From Myxococcales bacterium (lineage in GTDB: Bacteria > Myxococcota_A > Polyangia > Haliangiales > Haliangiaceae): a stretch of 64,000 bases of DNA. Position 1 is the stretch's first letter. Each line of letters opens with the position of its first letter. The stretch spans positions 62,001 to 126,000 of the forward strand of contig JAEUJY010000167.1 of assembly GCA_016794525.1 (NCBI GenBank). The letters are read 5' to 3'. The translations under genes were made by a program, and so were the position numbers. The notes under the pieces are model-generated. The model had not been told where the DNA came from. It ran no database searches and saw only the letters and a program-made list of their open reading frames with translations. Of the stretch, positions 8,155 through 16,718 are shown piece by piece.

Positions 8155-8481
8155 TTACGAACTGCCGCTCCACGCCTGCAAGTCGCGGAGCAAGGCGGTC
8201 AGCCAGGCCCGTGCGCCTTCGTCGCTCGGGTCCTCCAGGTCGCGGTCGGCGTCGTGGGCGACGAGGCGTGCCAGCGTGCCCGGAGCCAGCCGCATCGCCA
8301 AGACTTCCGCCAGGCCATCGACACCCGTGTCGATGGTGAACGGGCTCACGACGACCATGTGACGCACGGTCGCCTCGAGCTGCGCACGATCCGCATCATG
8401 GACGTACGTCTGCAGGAACTCGCGCACAGCCTCGGCGCCACGCAGACGCACCAGCCGCTTCTCGATCTCACGCTCGTCCAT
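8155..8481 (-). CDS. Small helical protein, paralogue of its downstream neighbour
   Basis: 108 residues from the ATG at 8481 ('MDEREIEKRLVRLRG'); an earlier in-frame start would add 21 poorly coding residues and was not used. The conserved core 'RLAPGTLARLVAHDADRDLE' and 'PSDEGARAWLTALLRDL' matches the next gene (7750-8133). There is no signal peptide and no known domain. It is probably cytosolic, and a candidate immunity or accessory protein by position. Confidence 0.68.
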   Translation of the reverse strand: MDEREIEKRLVRLRGAEAVREFLQTYVHDADRAQLEATVRHMVVVSPFTIDTGVDGLAEVLAMRLAPGTLARLVAHDADRDLEDPSDEGARAWLTALLRDLQAWSGSS

Positions 8482-8525
8482 GCGGTGCCCCCCGGCAGCG
8501 CTTTCTGGTCGGGCTGCCGTGAACC

Positions 8526-9695
8526 CTAACCAACCGCCTCCCATGCCTGCAACAGGCCGACGTCGAACCGGCCGCGAAAGCGCACCGCGACACCGGGGAA
8601 GGTGAACACCGCCTCACGGTCGTAGGACCATTCCTCCTCGATGATGACCGTTGCAGCGAGCTGCTTGAGCCTCTCGAACGACCATTCCTGAGGGGCGATC
8701 GTCGCGAGGTCGGGCGGTAAGGTCGGCGGACCGCCGACAAACTCCACGCCCCACGCGGTGCCGTCCTTGTCCTCGTTGACGACGAACTCGACGGCAGGCC
8801 AGAGCGGCAACGTGAAGGTCTGACGGATGGAACCAGCGTAGGCCCCGACCGCTCCGACCATCGCTCGCTCGAGCGGCCGCCCCAGCACGCGCCGATACTC
8901 GGCCGCAGCGTGCCCTGGTGCGTCGAACACCTGCCCCAGCTCGGGTGCGACTTCCCGCATCCGCGCCTCGTCGACACCGAGCGTCGCGAGCAGCGCCTCG
9001 ACCCTGCCGGACATCTTGGAGACCAACCATGTTTCCAGGTCGGCAACGGACCAGGCAGGCCTCGTCGCCTGGGCGCGCAGCCAGGCCGTGCCGGCGTCCT
9101 TCTCGAGGCGCCGCGGCCCCACGAGGATGCTCTCGATGACACAGCCCTCAAGACCGACGACGCCGTCGAGCCGAGTCTCCTGGTCAAAGCGAGTCTCCAC
9201 GAGACGCGCATCCGCTAGGTCCGCACCGGCAAGATCAGCCCCCGAGAAGTCGGTCATCACCAACGAAGCCGCTCGCAGCTGTGCGCCGGCGAAGTTGGCC
9301 CCCACGCACCTCGCGTCATCGAACGTCGCGCCAGCCAGCTGGCACCCCTTCAGCGACGCGCCACCGAGGTCAGCCTTGAGGAACGTCGCGGCGCGCAGAT
9401 CGCTCCCCGCGAACACCGCCGACTCGAGCTGTGCCTTTGCGAACTTCGCCCCCGCCGCCGATGCCCCGACAAACGTGGCCCCTCCAGCGACCGCCCTGGA
9501 GCAGTCGGCAGCGACGATGGGGCACCGAACAAACGTAGTCTCCACGAGCAACGCCCCCGCGAGCATCGCGCCCGTGAGGTCAACCCCCTCGATGGCCTCG
9601 CCTGGCCAGCTCGCCATGGCCCCTTCCAGACCCTCTGTCGCAACCCAGCGACGATGCTGCTCGAGGTCATCAAGAGTGAGATCATCACGACTCAT
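8526..9695 (-). CDS. Pentapeptide-repeat protein with an extra C-terminal domain
   Basis: 389 residues from the ATG at 9695. A GTG at 9719 overlapping the upstream stop (GTGA) is an equally possible start. Residues about 40-170 are pentapeptide repeats (A[D/N]LxX units such as 'ADLAGADLADARL'), forming a right-handed four-sided helix. The remaining 200 residues are a different, non-repetitive domain ending 'FPGVAVRFRGRFDVGLLQAW'. I do not recognise that domain. Pentapeptide proteins can mimic DNA or act as scaffolds. In this block it may be an accessory or immunity protein; that is inference. Confidence 0.78.
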   Translation of the reverse strand: MSRDDLTLDDLEQHRRWVATEGLEGAMASWPGEAIEGVDLTGAMLAGALLVETTFVRCPIVAADCSRAVAGGATFVGASAAGAKFAKAQLESAVFAGSDLRAATFLKADLGGASLKGCQLAGATFDDARCVGANFAGAQLRAASLVMTDFSGADLAGADLADARLVETRFDQETRLDGVVGLEGCVIESILVGPRRLEKDAGTAWLRAQATRPAWSVADLETWLVSKMSGRVEALLATLGVDEARMREVAPELGQVFDAPGHAAAEYRRVLGRPLERAMVGAVGAYAGSIRQTFTLPLWPAVEFVVNEDKDGTAWGVEFVGGPPTLPPDLATIAPQEWSFERLKQLAATVIIEEEWSYDREAVFTFPGVAVRFRGRFDVGLLQAWEAVG

Positions 9696-9715
9696 GGACG
9701 ATAACGTTGCTCTGG

Positions 9716-10186
9716 TCACCCAGGCCGATGACCTGGGGTCGAGGCCTCGAACCGAGCGCGCAGCTCGCCCAGGAACCCCGGGGGCTCGTTCGGCTCCGGG
9801 GCATACTCTTCAAGCTTTCTCGAGAGGTAGTGAACGTTCGCCAACGCCTCGGGCGTCAACGCGACAGACGAGACGCTCATGAGCCGCCAGCAGTCGGCGT
9901 CGACCCGCCCGAAGTCGAGACGCGCCGGTTGCATCCGACTGCACGCCCTGCAGCCCCACAACTCGACCGCGGCGATCGCCGCCACATCGCCCGTTGGGGG
10001 CTGCAAGGTGTAGAAGCCGTCTGCGAAATCAAGCAACTCAAGCTCGATTGCCCCACCGAGAACGAGCTCAGCGTCGGCTGCATCCTGCCCGAGCGAGGAC
10101 GTGTACAGGCGGATAGCGTTCGCTGGATTCAGCGAACCGCAGTACGTGCATGTGAGGGGTACCTTGAAGCGTACGGTGTGCGACAT
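9716..10186 (-). CDS. Small protein with two CxxC pairs (possible zinc ribbon)
   Basis: 156 residues. 'CTYCGSLNP' near residue 13 and 'WGCRACSRMQP' near residue 78 form two CxxC pairs spaced as in a zinc ribbon. No signal peptide is present, so it is probably cytosolic. Base composition around it is visibly less G+C-rich than in the flanking housekeeping genes, as expected for transferred DNA. The family is not recognised. Within the block it follows the presumed cognate immunity gene by 60 nt and overlaps or abuts the pentapeptide gene. Confidence 0.7.
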   Translation of the reverse strand: MSHTVRFKVPLTCTYCGSLNPANAIRLYTSSLGQDAADAELVLGGAIELELLDFADGFYTLQPPTGDVAAIAAVELWGCRACSRMQPARLDFGRVDADCWRLMSVSSVALTPEALANVHYLSRKLEEYAPEPNEPPGFLGELRARFEASTPGHRPG

Positions 10187-10246
10187 GGTCAGGTCTAACG
10201 GCGGCTCACGTTAGTGCATGCCATGACTCCCGGCCCCCCCGTCTGA

Positions 10247-11014
10247 TCACGGCTGCCACGGCACGTCCTCGGCGCCTGGCGGCATCAACGCGGGGATTGG
10301 CCCGTCGAGGGCGATGCCGTCGCCGCTCAACCATCGACCGTAGGACTTCCTCGATTCATCGTCTGCGAGCCCCCACGAAAACCCCATCGCCTCCGCGGTC
10401 CGACGAGCCTCGCCGAGAAAGCGATTGAGCCGCGGCGAATGGCGCCCCGCCAACTCGCGATTGTCAAAGCGTCGCACGAAGTCGGCCCACGGGTGCGCCG
10501 CTCCCGTCACGAACGGAAACCAGATGTCGGAGTAGGTGGCGATGGCGATCGTCGTGGACAGCGGACGTTCGGTCGGGGTCGTTCGGTCGCGCTCGTACCA
10601 GATTCTGGGGCCGCTCACCGTGACAGGTCCCTCTCCGGCCACCATGAAGTCGCGAGGGATGGAGCCGGGAACGGGCGCTAGCGTCTCAAGCAGGGGCCCG
10701 AGGTCGCTCACCACCCCGTCGACAAGACTTCCGTCCTTTGCGTACCAGCTGACCTCAGCCCCGGCCTCGGTCCACGCCGGCCCCCGACAGAGGTCGAGCA
10801 CGCCTTCTGAATCGAACCGCGCCTGGATTCGATCCACCGGATCGGGCTGCCCCTGGTCAGAGGAGCGCGGAGGAAGCAAGATCCCGACCTCGCGCCCGGC
10901 CACGAGCAGCCGTCGACAAAGCTGTATGAGCGCCGCGGGCTCGGCCACGCCCGAGCGTACATCGATCACCCAGGTGGCGACAGGCGTGTCGGTCTGGATC
11001 CAGTAGTTCTTCAT
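10247..11014 (-). CDS. Candidate immunity protein directly behind the toxin-like gene
   Basis: 255 residues, no signal peptide, no recognised domain. It starts 3 nt after the stop of the 1196-residue toxin-like protein, which is the usual position of a cognate immunity gene in polymorphic toxin systems. The sequence is rich in Trp and aromatic residues ('YWIQTDTPVATWVIDVRSGV' near the start). Its codons are less G+C-rich than those of flanking genes, matching the toxin C-terminus and suggesting the two moved together. The immunity role is inferred from position and composition. Confidence 0.65.
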   Translation of the reverse strand: MKNYWIQTDTPVATWVIDVRSGVAEPAALIQLCRRLLVAGREVGILLPPRSSDQGQPDPVDRIQARFDSEGVLDLCRGPAWTEAGAEVSWYAKDGSLVDGVVSDLGPLLETLAPVPGSIPRDFMVAGEGPVTVSGPRIWYERDRTTPTERPLSTTIAIATYSDIWFPFVTGAAHPWADFVRRFDNRELAGRHSPRLNRFLGEARRTAEAMGFSWGLADDESRKSYGRWLSGDGIALDGPIPALMPPGAEDVPWQP

Positions 11015-11017
11015 GGT

Positions 11018-14000
11018 TCAAATCAGCTCTGAAGCACGGATTTCAAAAGGACCGCTCGGATTCCCGTTTTCGATGCGGATGATAATATCGCCATCCGCGG
11101 GGCTCAGCTGGTCAATTTCACCCTTCAAGCTCCTAACAAGCGCCTCACGATCGGCGTGGAACAGGTCCCCTTTGGGGTTCTGCGCGACGACCTCGACGAC
11201 TCGAGCAAAGCCAATTGGCGGATTTTCGCCATGAAGGCCCTTGAGCTGGCGCACCCCCTTGTTGACATGAGCACGAACCGCTCGCACGTCACCACTCGTA
11301 ACATGCTTGGCCTGGACCGCTTCCTTGTCAGTGTAGTCCACAATATCTGCCTGCCCACTCTCCGCATCTCCCGGAACGAGCTTCCGCCCCCCCAGTGAGA
11401 CTCGGTGGCCCTCGCGTGCGCGCGCCGCTGCCTTCGCCAGCTCACTCCGCTTGCCACTCTCGCCGGGTTCATGCGCGCCGACATCTTCAGCCACGGCTGC
11501 CATGAACTTGCGCAGCCCATTCGGGTTCGACAGGTGTCCGCCTCGCGCCAAGGCGGCAACATCGTTGAACGTATCAGTCTCCGTCGCAAGCCGCAGAATC
11601 TCGACGGCATCCTCGGCATTGACACCGGCATGCGTCAAGTCGTCGAGTGTCGTGACCCCCGCAGCGCCGTAGTCGATTGCGGCCTCGGCGACAACCGTGG
11701 GCAAGACGCCACGGCCCACAAGGGAATCGGTGACGTCCGAGGGCACGCCTAGCTCATCGAGGACTTCGACAACTTCAGGGGGAATCGATCTGGGCGCTCG
11801 AGCAGTCGAGCGCGAGCCCCCACGCGAACTTTTGGGCGTCGACCGCGGTCCGTTACGGGTGGTACCGTGCGTCTCCGGCGGCGCAGTTGGGGTGCCGGCA
11901 GCGGATGGCTCTGCTTGCTTCAACGGCGCCGGCGCATCGGCCCCATCGCCGCCAGAGGTGTGCCCGTCGGCCATCCCCGACGCGGCGGGAATCGGGTGCG
12001 ACTCGACCGCGTCGCCTTCGACCGCCTTCAGGACATCGTGGGCATCCGCGAGCAAGCGGACGACATCATCGCGGTCGACGGCACCTGAGGCGAGCAACCG
12101 CTCGGTCCGGCGCGCCAACTCATCGAGCTTGCCGGCGTCCGCCTCTGCGCCGCCGCGCGTGGCGACGCGCTCCTTGGCCTTCGCGATGCGGCGCCCAAGC
12201 CAGTGGCCGAACGTCACCGAGATGCCCATCAGCACGGGATCCAGCTGGACCTCGCCCTCACCACGGACCGCCCGCTGGGCCACGACGCCCGCGCCCGCGC
12301 CCGTCGCGAGTTCCAGGCCCGCGCGGCCTGCGCGGCCCATGCCGGCTTCACCTGCGCGAACCGCGGCTTCGTTGAGCCTGCCCATGCCGCGGGTCCCGAC
12401 CTGCGCGAGCAGCGACGCCAGCAGGTTCTCGGCGAACGCCTCGCCGCTGTCATCGCCAAACAGCGCCGCCTGGAACGCCGCGTTGATGGCGGCCTCGGTG
12501 ATCTGACCTGCCAAAAACGCGGTGGTCTTGGCAGCCAGAACTCTCGCCCCGACCTGGCCGGCCACCACCCCAGCGCCCTCGGCAGCCACGATCGACGCCC
12601 CAGCCTCGCCGGCGACGACGACAGCGCCCTCGGCAGCGGCCGCCATCGTCGTGCGCGCCAGCGCGCTGAGCAGGCTCGACGCGATAACCGCACCCACCTC
12701 GGCCGCGACCAGGCTCAGCGCGATCGAGACGACCATGCTGTTGATCGTGAAGATGACGTTGGCGGCCTGCTCGACGTCACGCAGCATGGCTGTCGCCTGC
12801 TCGGAGAGCTCGACCAGCTGCGTCTGCGAGAGCTTCGCGGCGATCTCGGTCTGGGCGCTGGCCAGCAGGCGCTGCCGCTGCCCGCGATCCGTCACGCCCT
12901 CGAGCTGCCCGCGCAGGCGCGCACGCACCGTCGCGATGGTGTGGTCGACGGCCAAGGCGCGGTGGGCGAGGTCCTCGGCGCGGGCGACCCAGTACAGCCC
13001 CGCGACGTGGGCGATCGTCTCGCCGCTGCCGAACAGCGCGTCCGACGTCTTGTGCAGGTTCTGGCTCAACGCCCCGAGGTGGAGCAAAAACGTGTCGATA
13101 CGGGCGTCGAGGTCGGCGCTGGTCGGGTCGCTGTCGTCGAGGCCATCGAAGCGCTCGCGCGCGGTGTCCACCGCGAGCGCGCCACCCGGCCCGCCCGCCT
13201 CGGCGTAGTCGGCCGCCGCGCTCGCGTTGCGCAACGTCGAGCGCTGGGCGTCGTGGGCGTCGACGTCGACCGGGATCGGGCTGGCGGGCTCCAGCGTGAG
13301 TTCGCTGCCCGGTGCCACCCGCCCCTCGACCGCGGGCCCGAGCACAGCCTCGCGCTCGGCGGGTGTCGGGGTGGAGGCCGGCGTCGGCTTGGCCGCCGGC
13401 CGCCCGGACGCATGGACGTGCCCCTGCTCGAGCAAGTCGACGGCGATCCGCTCGTAGCGCGTCGCCGGCTTCAGCAGGTCGCGAGGCGACGCCCCGCGGC
13501 GGTTCGCGCTCATGCGCGCGTAGTTCGCCGACATCGTCCGCACCGCGCGCCCCACCTGCTCCTCGAGATCGCGGCCGATCGCCCGCCCGACGGCGGGATT
13601 CCAGGCGTCGTCGCGGCCACCGGGCTGCCGGCCAACCGCACGGGCACCCTCCACCAGCTCGTCCACCGAGTCCACCAGGCTCTCGAGTGTCCCGGGCATG
13701 TACATCGTCGGCAACAGGCCCTCGATCGCGTGCGTCGCGAGCGCGTTGGCGTCGAGTCCCCACGCCAGCTGTGGATCCAGCCACCCATGGGCCTTGGCGG
13801 CGAAGACTGCGACCACCTGGGCGCGCACCTCTTGCCAGTGCTCGCCGAGGTACTTGCTGGTCGCGCTGTCCGCGTACCGCGGTGCGACCATCGTGACGTC
13901 GCCGGCGACCGCCGCCGGGACCTCCGCCTCGACCGCAGCCTCGGCGTCGAGCTCCGCCTGCTGGGCGCGCTCCATCGCGACTTGCTTCTGGCTGCGCGTG

Positions 14001-14608
14001 GCGAGCTGGTGAAGCCGCTTGGCGAGGCCGCGATGTTCGGCGAGGTAGTTGGCGAGCGCGACCGCGAAACGATCGGGTGAGTTCTTGTGACTACCCCCGC
14101 TGACCGCCTCGTAGCGCTGCACCACGGTCTTACGCTCGCTGAGCGACAGCCGGGTCATCCAGGCGATCACGTCATCGGTGGCGGCCGACTTGTCCACGAC
14201 GCGCGGCGCGATCTCCTCCTCGCCGGTGACCGTCGGCACGGCGTGTGGAGCCTTGGCCACAGCAAGCAGCTTGCGCGCCTCGGCGATGGCCTCGGCGGCC
14301 TGCGCTCGTGCGCGGTCGCCCGCGGCGCTCGCGAGCGTAGGCGTGGTGCGCGTGCTCGCAAACGCCTCGACCCTTCGCGCGAGGTCATCACGCCGCTTGG
14401 TCCACTCCTGCGGGTCGACCTCCGCGAGCCGCTTCACCTCGGCGAGGAGCTGCGCGGCCTGGATCGACTCCTTCTGGCCCGCGTCTGCGTCGCGCTGCTC
14501 CGGCGTCGCCACCTCGGGTTCGTCGAGCCGCGACTGACCGCCGCTGTAGCCCGAGGCGTACGACGACGACGGCGCTGGGCCACGCGACACGAACCCGCCG
14601 CCGCTCAC
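11018..14608 (-). CDS. Large polymorphic-toxin-like protein with nuclease-like C-terminus
   Basis: 1196 residues from a GTG at 14608. There is no Sec signal. The N-terminus is Ser/Gly-rich, then long helical stretches follow to about residue 610. Residues about 616-720 are hydrophobic ('NSMVVSIALSLVAAEVGAVI'), like the membrane-active region of many large toxins. A Thr/Ser/Arg linker near 930-960 leads to a C-terminal module. There, 'ADIVDY' (Asp1088) and 'QAK' (Gln1099, Lys1101) have the order and spacing of a PD-(D/E)xK nuclease core. The last 150 codons are less G+C-rich than the rest, and a candidate immunity gene follows after 3 nt. No PAAR, VgrG, RHS or DUF4157 sequence was seen, so the delivery route is unknown. 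Confidence 0.68.
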   Translation of the reverse strand: MSGGGFVSRGPAPSSSYASGYSGGQSRLDEPEVATPEQRDADAGQKESIQAAQLLAEVKRLAEVDPQEWTKRRDDLARRVEAFASTRTTPTLASAAGDRARAQAAEAIAEARKLLAVAKAPHAVPTVTGEEEIAPRVVDKSAATDDVIAWMTRLSLSERKTVVQRYEAVSGGSHKNSPDRFAVALANYLAEHRGLAKRLHQLATRSQKQVAMERAQQAELDAEAAVEAEVPAAVAGDVTMVAPRYADSATSKYLGEHWQEVRAQVVAVFAAKAHGWLDPQLAWGLDANALATHAIEGLLPTMYMPGTLESLVDSVDELVEGARAVGRQPGGRDDAWNPAVGRAIGRDLEEQVGRAVRTMSANYARMSANRRGASPRDLLKPATRYERIAVDLLEQGHVHASGRPAAKPTPASTPTPAEREAVLGPAVEGRVAPGSELTLEPASPIPVDVDAHDAQRSTLRNASAAADYAEAGGPGGALAVDTARERFDGLDDSDPTSADLDARIDTFLLHLGALSQNLHKTSDALFGSGETIAHVAGLYWVARAEDLAHRALAVDHTIATVRARLRGQLEGVTDRGQRQRLLASAQTEIAAKLSQTQLVELSEQATAMLRDVEQAANVIFTINSMVVSIALSLVAAEVGAVIASSLLSALARTTMAAAAEGAVVVAGEAGASIVAAEGAGVVAGQVGARVLAAKTTAFLAGQITEAAINAAFQAALFGDDSGEAFAENLLASLLAQVGTRGMGRLNEAAVRAGEAGMGRAGRAGLELATGAGAGVVAQRAVRGEGEVQLDPVLMGISVTFGHWLGRRIAKAKERVATRGGAEADAGKLDELARRTERLLASGAVDRDDVVRLLADAHDVLKAVEGDAVESHPIPAASGMADGHTSGGDGADAPAPLKQAEPSAAGTPTAPPETHGTTRNGPRSTPKSSRGGSRSTARAPRSIPPEVVEVLDELGVPSDVTDSLVGRGVLPTVVAEAAIDYGAAGVTTLDDLTHAGVNAEDAVEILRLATETDTFNDVAALARGGHLSNPNGLRKFMAAVAEDVGAHEPGESGKRSELAKAAARAREGHRVSLGGRKLVPGDAESGQADIVDYTDKEAVQAKHVTSGDVRAVRAHVNKGVRQLKGLHGENPPIGFARVVEVVAQNPKGDLFHADREALVRSLKGEIDQLSPADGDIIIRIENGNPSGPFEIRASELI

Positions 14609-14706
14609 GCGTCGATCTCCATCGCGTTCGCGCTACGCCCGATCGCGCTCCAGGCGGCGAGCGGCCACCCGCGCGGGAGGAACGGCGAGGAAGCGGCGAG
14701 CGTCAT
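14605..14706 (-). CDS. Possible 33-residue leader peptide coupled to the toxin-like gene
   Basis: A short frame from ATG 14706 ends in a TGA that overlaps the GTG start of the toxin-like gene (GTGA). A weak purine stretch (GAGAGA) lies about 8 nt ahead of its ATG. The product 'MTLAASSPFLPRGWPLAAWS...' has no known family. It could be a coupling or leader peptide, or a chance frame. Confidence 0.3.
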   Translation of the reverse strand: MTLAASSPFLPRGWPLAAWSAIGRSANAMEIDA

Positions 14707-14907
14707 CGTAGTCTCTCGTGTCACGCCCTGGTTTCGGCCAGAAGGCTCGGCGGTTGCGCACATTCGAACCCTGCTTCGCCGCAAGAATTGGCTGCACCAT
14801 CTTACGCCGCGTCGCTGCCAACTCTTCCCACCCCGTGGAGGAAACCCTCCTGAAGTGTCATGGGCCACACTCTATTTTCGTCGACTCCCGCGAAGATGGT
14901 ATCAAGA
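14707..14907. other. Gene-free gap upstream of the toxin-like block
   Basis: About 200 bp with no convincing gene, noticeably less G+C-rich than its surroundings. It is the only place where a promoter for the seven-gene minus-strand block could lie. I see no clear -10/-35 pair or palindrome that I would call. Confidence 0.4.
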
Positions 14908-15300
14908 TCATCCCACCGCGCGGGCCAGCGCGACGGCGTCGACGACGAGCGGCGCCACACCTCGCTCATCGGCGGACGCGGCGGCGATCGCCTCGGTCGA
15001 CCAGCGATCGGCGGCGGCGAGCAGCGCCGACGCAAACGCGGCGCGCGGGAGGCGGCAGGTCGCGACGTGGTCGCCCGCGATGACGACGTCGTCGCCGTCC
15101 ACCGCGAGCTGGTAGCCGCCGGGCATCGACGCGTACGGGATGGCGGCGCCCCTGCCGGCGCGCAACTCGGCCAGCGCCCTGGTCAGGTGGATGAGCTGGT
15201 GCCACAGCTCATCCTCGATGACCACCGGCGGCTGACCGGGCCAGCGGATCGTCAGGTGGCCGTCGAGTCCCCGCCGCCGGGTCAGCTCGATCGCGAGCAC
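14908..15300 (-). CDS. Small cytosolic protein of unknown function
   Basis: 130 residues from a GTG start at 15300. It has a beta-rich N-terminal half ('LAIELTRRRGLDGHLTIRW') and a helical C-terminal half, with no signal peptide and no recognised family. It starts only 7 nt after the upstream lipoprotein gene stops, so the two are probably co-transcribed. Confidence 0.6.
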   Translation of the reverse strand: MLAIELTRRRGLDGHLTIRWPGQPPVVIEDELWHQLIHLTRALAELRAGRGAAIPYASMPGGYQLAVDGDDVVIAGDHVATCRLPRAAFASALLAAADRWSTEAIAAASADERGVAPLVVDAVALARAVG

Positions 15301-15307
15301 CTGCGAG

Positions 15308-16612
15308 CTACGGGATCTCGTCGGCCCCGATGTCCGCGCGGCCGCCCGTGGGATCGGGCCGCGGGTCGCCGTCGTAGTCGCCCGCCAGGTCGGCGGCGGC
15401 GCTGGCTGGGTCGGCGCTCGCCTTGGCGAGGCTGGCGGCGGTGATGTGGGCCGCGGCGACCGAGTTCACCGCGGGGTCGACGAAGCCGACCTCGGTGAGG
15501 GTCAGCATCCGGACCTCGGTGCCGGTCGGCGCGTTCATGGGGCCGATGATCGAGTAGCTGTGGGTGCAGCTGGCGCCGCTGACCTCGACGTCGGTGTTGT
15601 TGCTGCCGAAGATCAGGTTGTTGCGGGCCGTGATCGGCGACCCGGCGCAGGCCATCGCGCCAGCCGAGCCGGTCATCGCGGTGTTCCGACGCATCGTGGT
15701 GAACTCGACGCGGCTGCCGTTCTGCGAAGGCGTCAGGGACAGACCGCCGCCGGTGGTCGCGTTGTTGTCGCCGTTGCTGAGCACGAAGCTGTTGGTGATC
15801 ACGGCGCGCCCGTCGACGAGGCGGACCCCACCCTTGCCGTTGTTGGTGATCGCGCTGCGGGTGATCGTCAACTGGCAGTCGGTCGCCTCGATCCCGCGAT
15901 CGTCGTTGTTGTCGACGATGACCTTGCGCAGCGTCAGCCCCGCGCCGTTCGAGCACTTGATCCCGTCGGCGTTGCCTCCACCAACCGCGTTGTGGACCGT
16001 CGCCCCGATGATCGTGACGTTGCCGCCGGTGACGTCGAGGATCTGATCGTTGGTCGACCGCTCGAAGGTCACGCCGTCCGCCCGGATGGTCACGGTGGCG
16101 TTGATCGTCGTGGCGCCCGACACCGAGTACGTCCCCGGCGCGACGTTGATGTAGTGGCGGGTCGAGCCGATCGCGGCCAGCGCCTGGGCCATCGTCGAGC
16201 ACGGCGCGCCGAGGTCGCAGCCGGTGGTCGCGGTGCCGGTGGTCGAGACGTAGGCGACCTCCGCCGCCGCGATGCACGTCCCGGCCTCACAGACGCCGCT
16301 GGTGCACTCGCTGTCGGCCGCGCAGGCGCGACACGCGTGGTCGGCGCCGCACACCGGCATGCCGGCGACCGAGCAGTCGGCCGACTCCTGGTTGGCGGCG
16401 GTGCCGCAGTCGACGCACTCGTCGTTGAGGCAGGTGCTGACCTCGCCGGTGCAGATGCCGGGGTTGGCGGTGCAGCCGGTCATGCCGTCGATCGACGGCG
16501 GCCCGTCGATGGGGCACGGGTCGCTGCCGCAGAAGTCGGGGTTGGTCTTGGTGCACGCGGCGGCGAGCGCCACCACGGCGAAGAACGGCAGGGTGAGCGA
16601 GGCTAGGCGCAT
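15308..16612 (-). CDS. Right-handed beta-helix lipoprotein
   Basis: 434 residues. The ATG at 16612 has GAGG about 8 nt ahead. A lipoprotein signal ends in 'VVALAAACTKTNPD'. Residues 25 to about 150 are a Cys-rich region with EGF-like spacing ('CGADHACRACAADSECTSGV'). A parallel beta-helix with 'NNDDRGIEATDCQLTITRSA'-type coils follows (DUF1565/choice-of-anchor-Q-like), ending in 'GGRADIGADEIP', the typical end of this family. The protein is probably displayed at the cell surface and binds or cleaves polysaccharide. No catalytic residues could be assigned. Confidence 0.8.
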   Translation of the reverse strand: MRLASLTLPFFAVVALAAACTKTNPDFCGSDPCPIDGPPSIDGMTGCTANPGICTGEVSTCLNDECVDCGTAANQESADCSVAGMPVCGADHACRACAADSECTSGVCEAGTCIAAAEVAYVSTTGTATTGCDLGAPCSTMAQALAAIGSTRHYINVAPGTYSVSGATTINATVTIRADGVTFERSTNDQILDVTGGNVTIIGATVHNAVGGGNADGIKCSNGAGLTLRKVIVDNNDDRGIEATDCQLTITRSAITNNGKGGVRLVDGRAVITNSFVLSNGDNNATTGGGLSLTPSQNGSRVEFTTMRRNTAMTGSAGAMACAGSPITARNNLIFGSNNTDVEVSGASCTHSYSIIGPMNAPTGTEVRMLTLTEVGFVDPAVNSVAAAHITAASLAKASADPASAAADLAGDYDGDPRPDPTGGRADIGADEIP

Positions 16613-16693
16613 GGTTCCCTCGAGGCTGGGAGGCGATCGTCGGACGGAGCCGCCGCGACGGTCAAGCAGTTCGTGACCCGGGCGATGAAGCGC

Positions 16694-16712
16694 GATCGGC
16701 GTCACGCCGATC
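16694..16712 (-). terminator. Perfect hairpin behind the PEGA gene
   Basis: GATCGGCG-TCA-CGCCGATC is a perfect 8-bp stem with a 3-nt loop, 7 nt after the PEGA gene stop codon. No T-run follows, so it is either a weak intrinsic terminator or an mRNA-stabilising hairpin. Confidence 0.5.
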
Positions 16713-16718
16713 ACACGG

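Noticed and set aside
12203-14080. Long plus-strand open frame (about 625 codons) opposite the toxin-like gene
   Set aside because: It is antisense to a gene with clear domain structure. Its product is Arg/Ala-rich with no motif, as expected of a G+C-rich mirror frame.
11018-14608. Type VI or eCIS delivery markers (PAAR, VgrG, RHS, DUF4157) on the toxin-like protein
   Set aside because: Looked for in the N-terminus and neighbours, but none could be read. The delivery route is left open.
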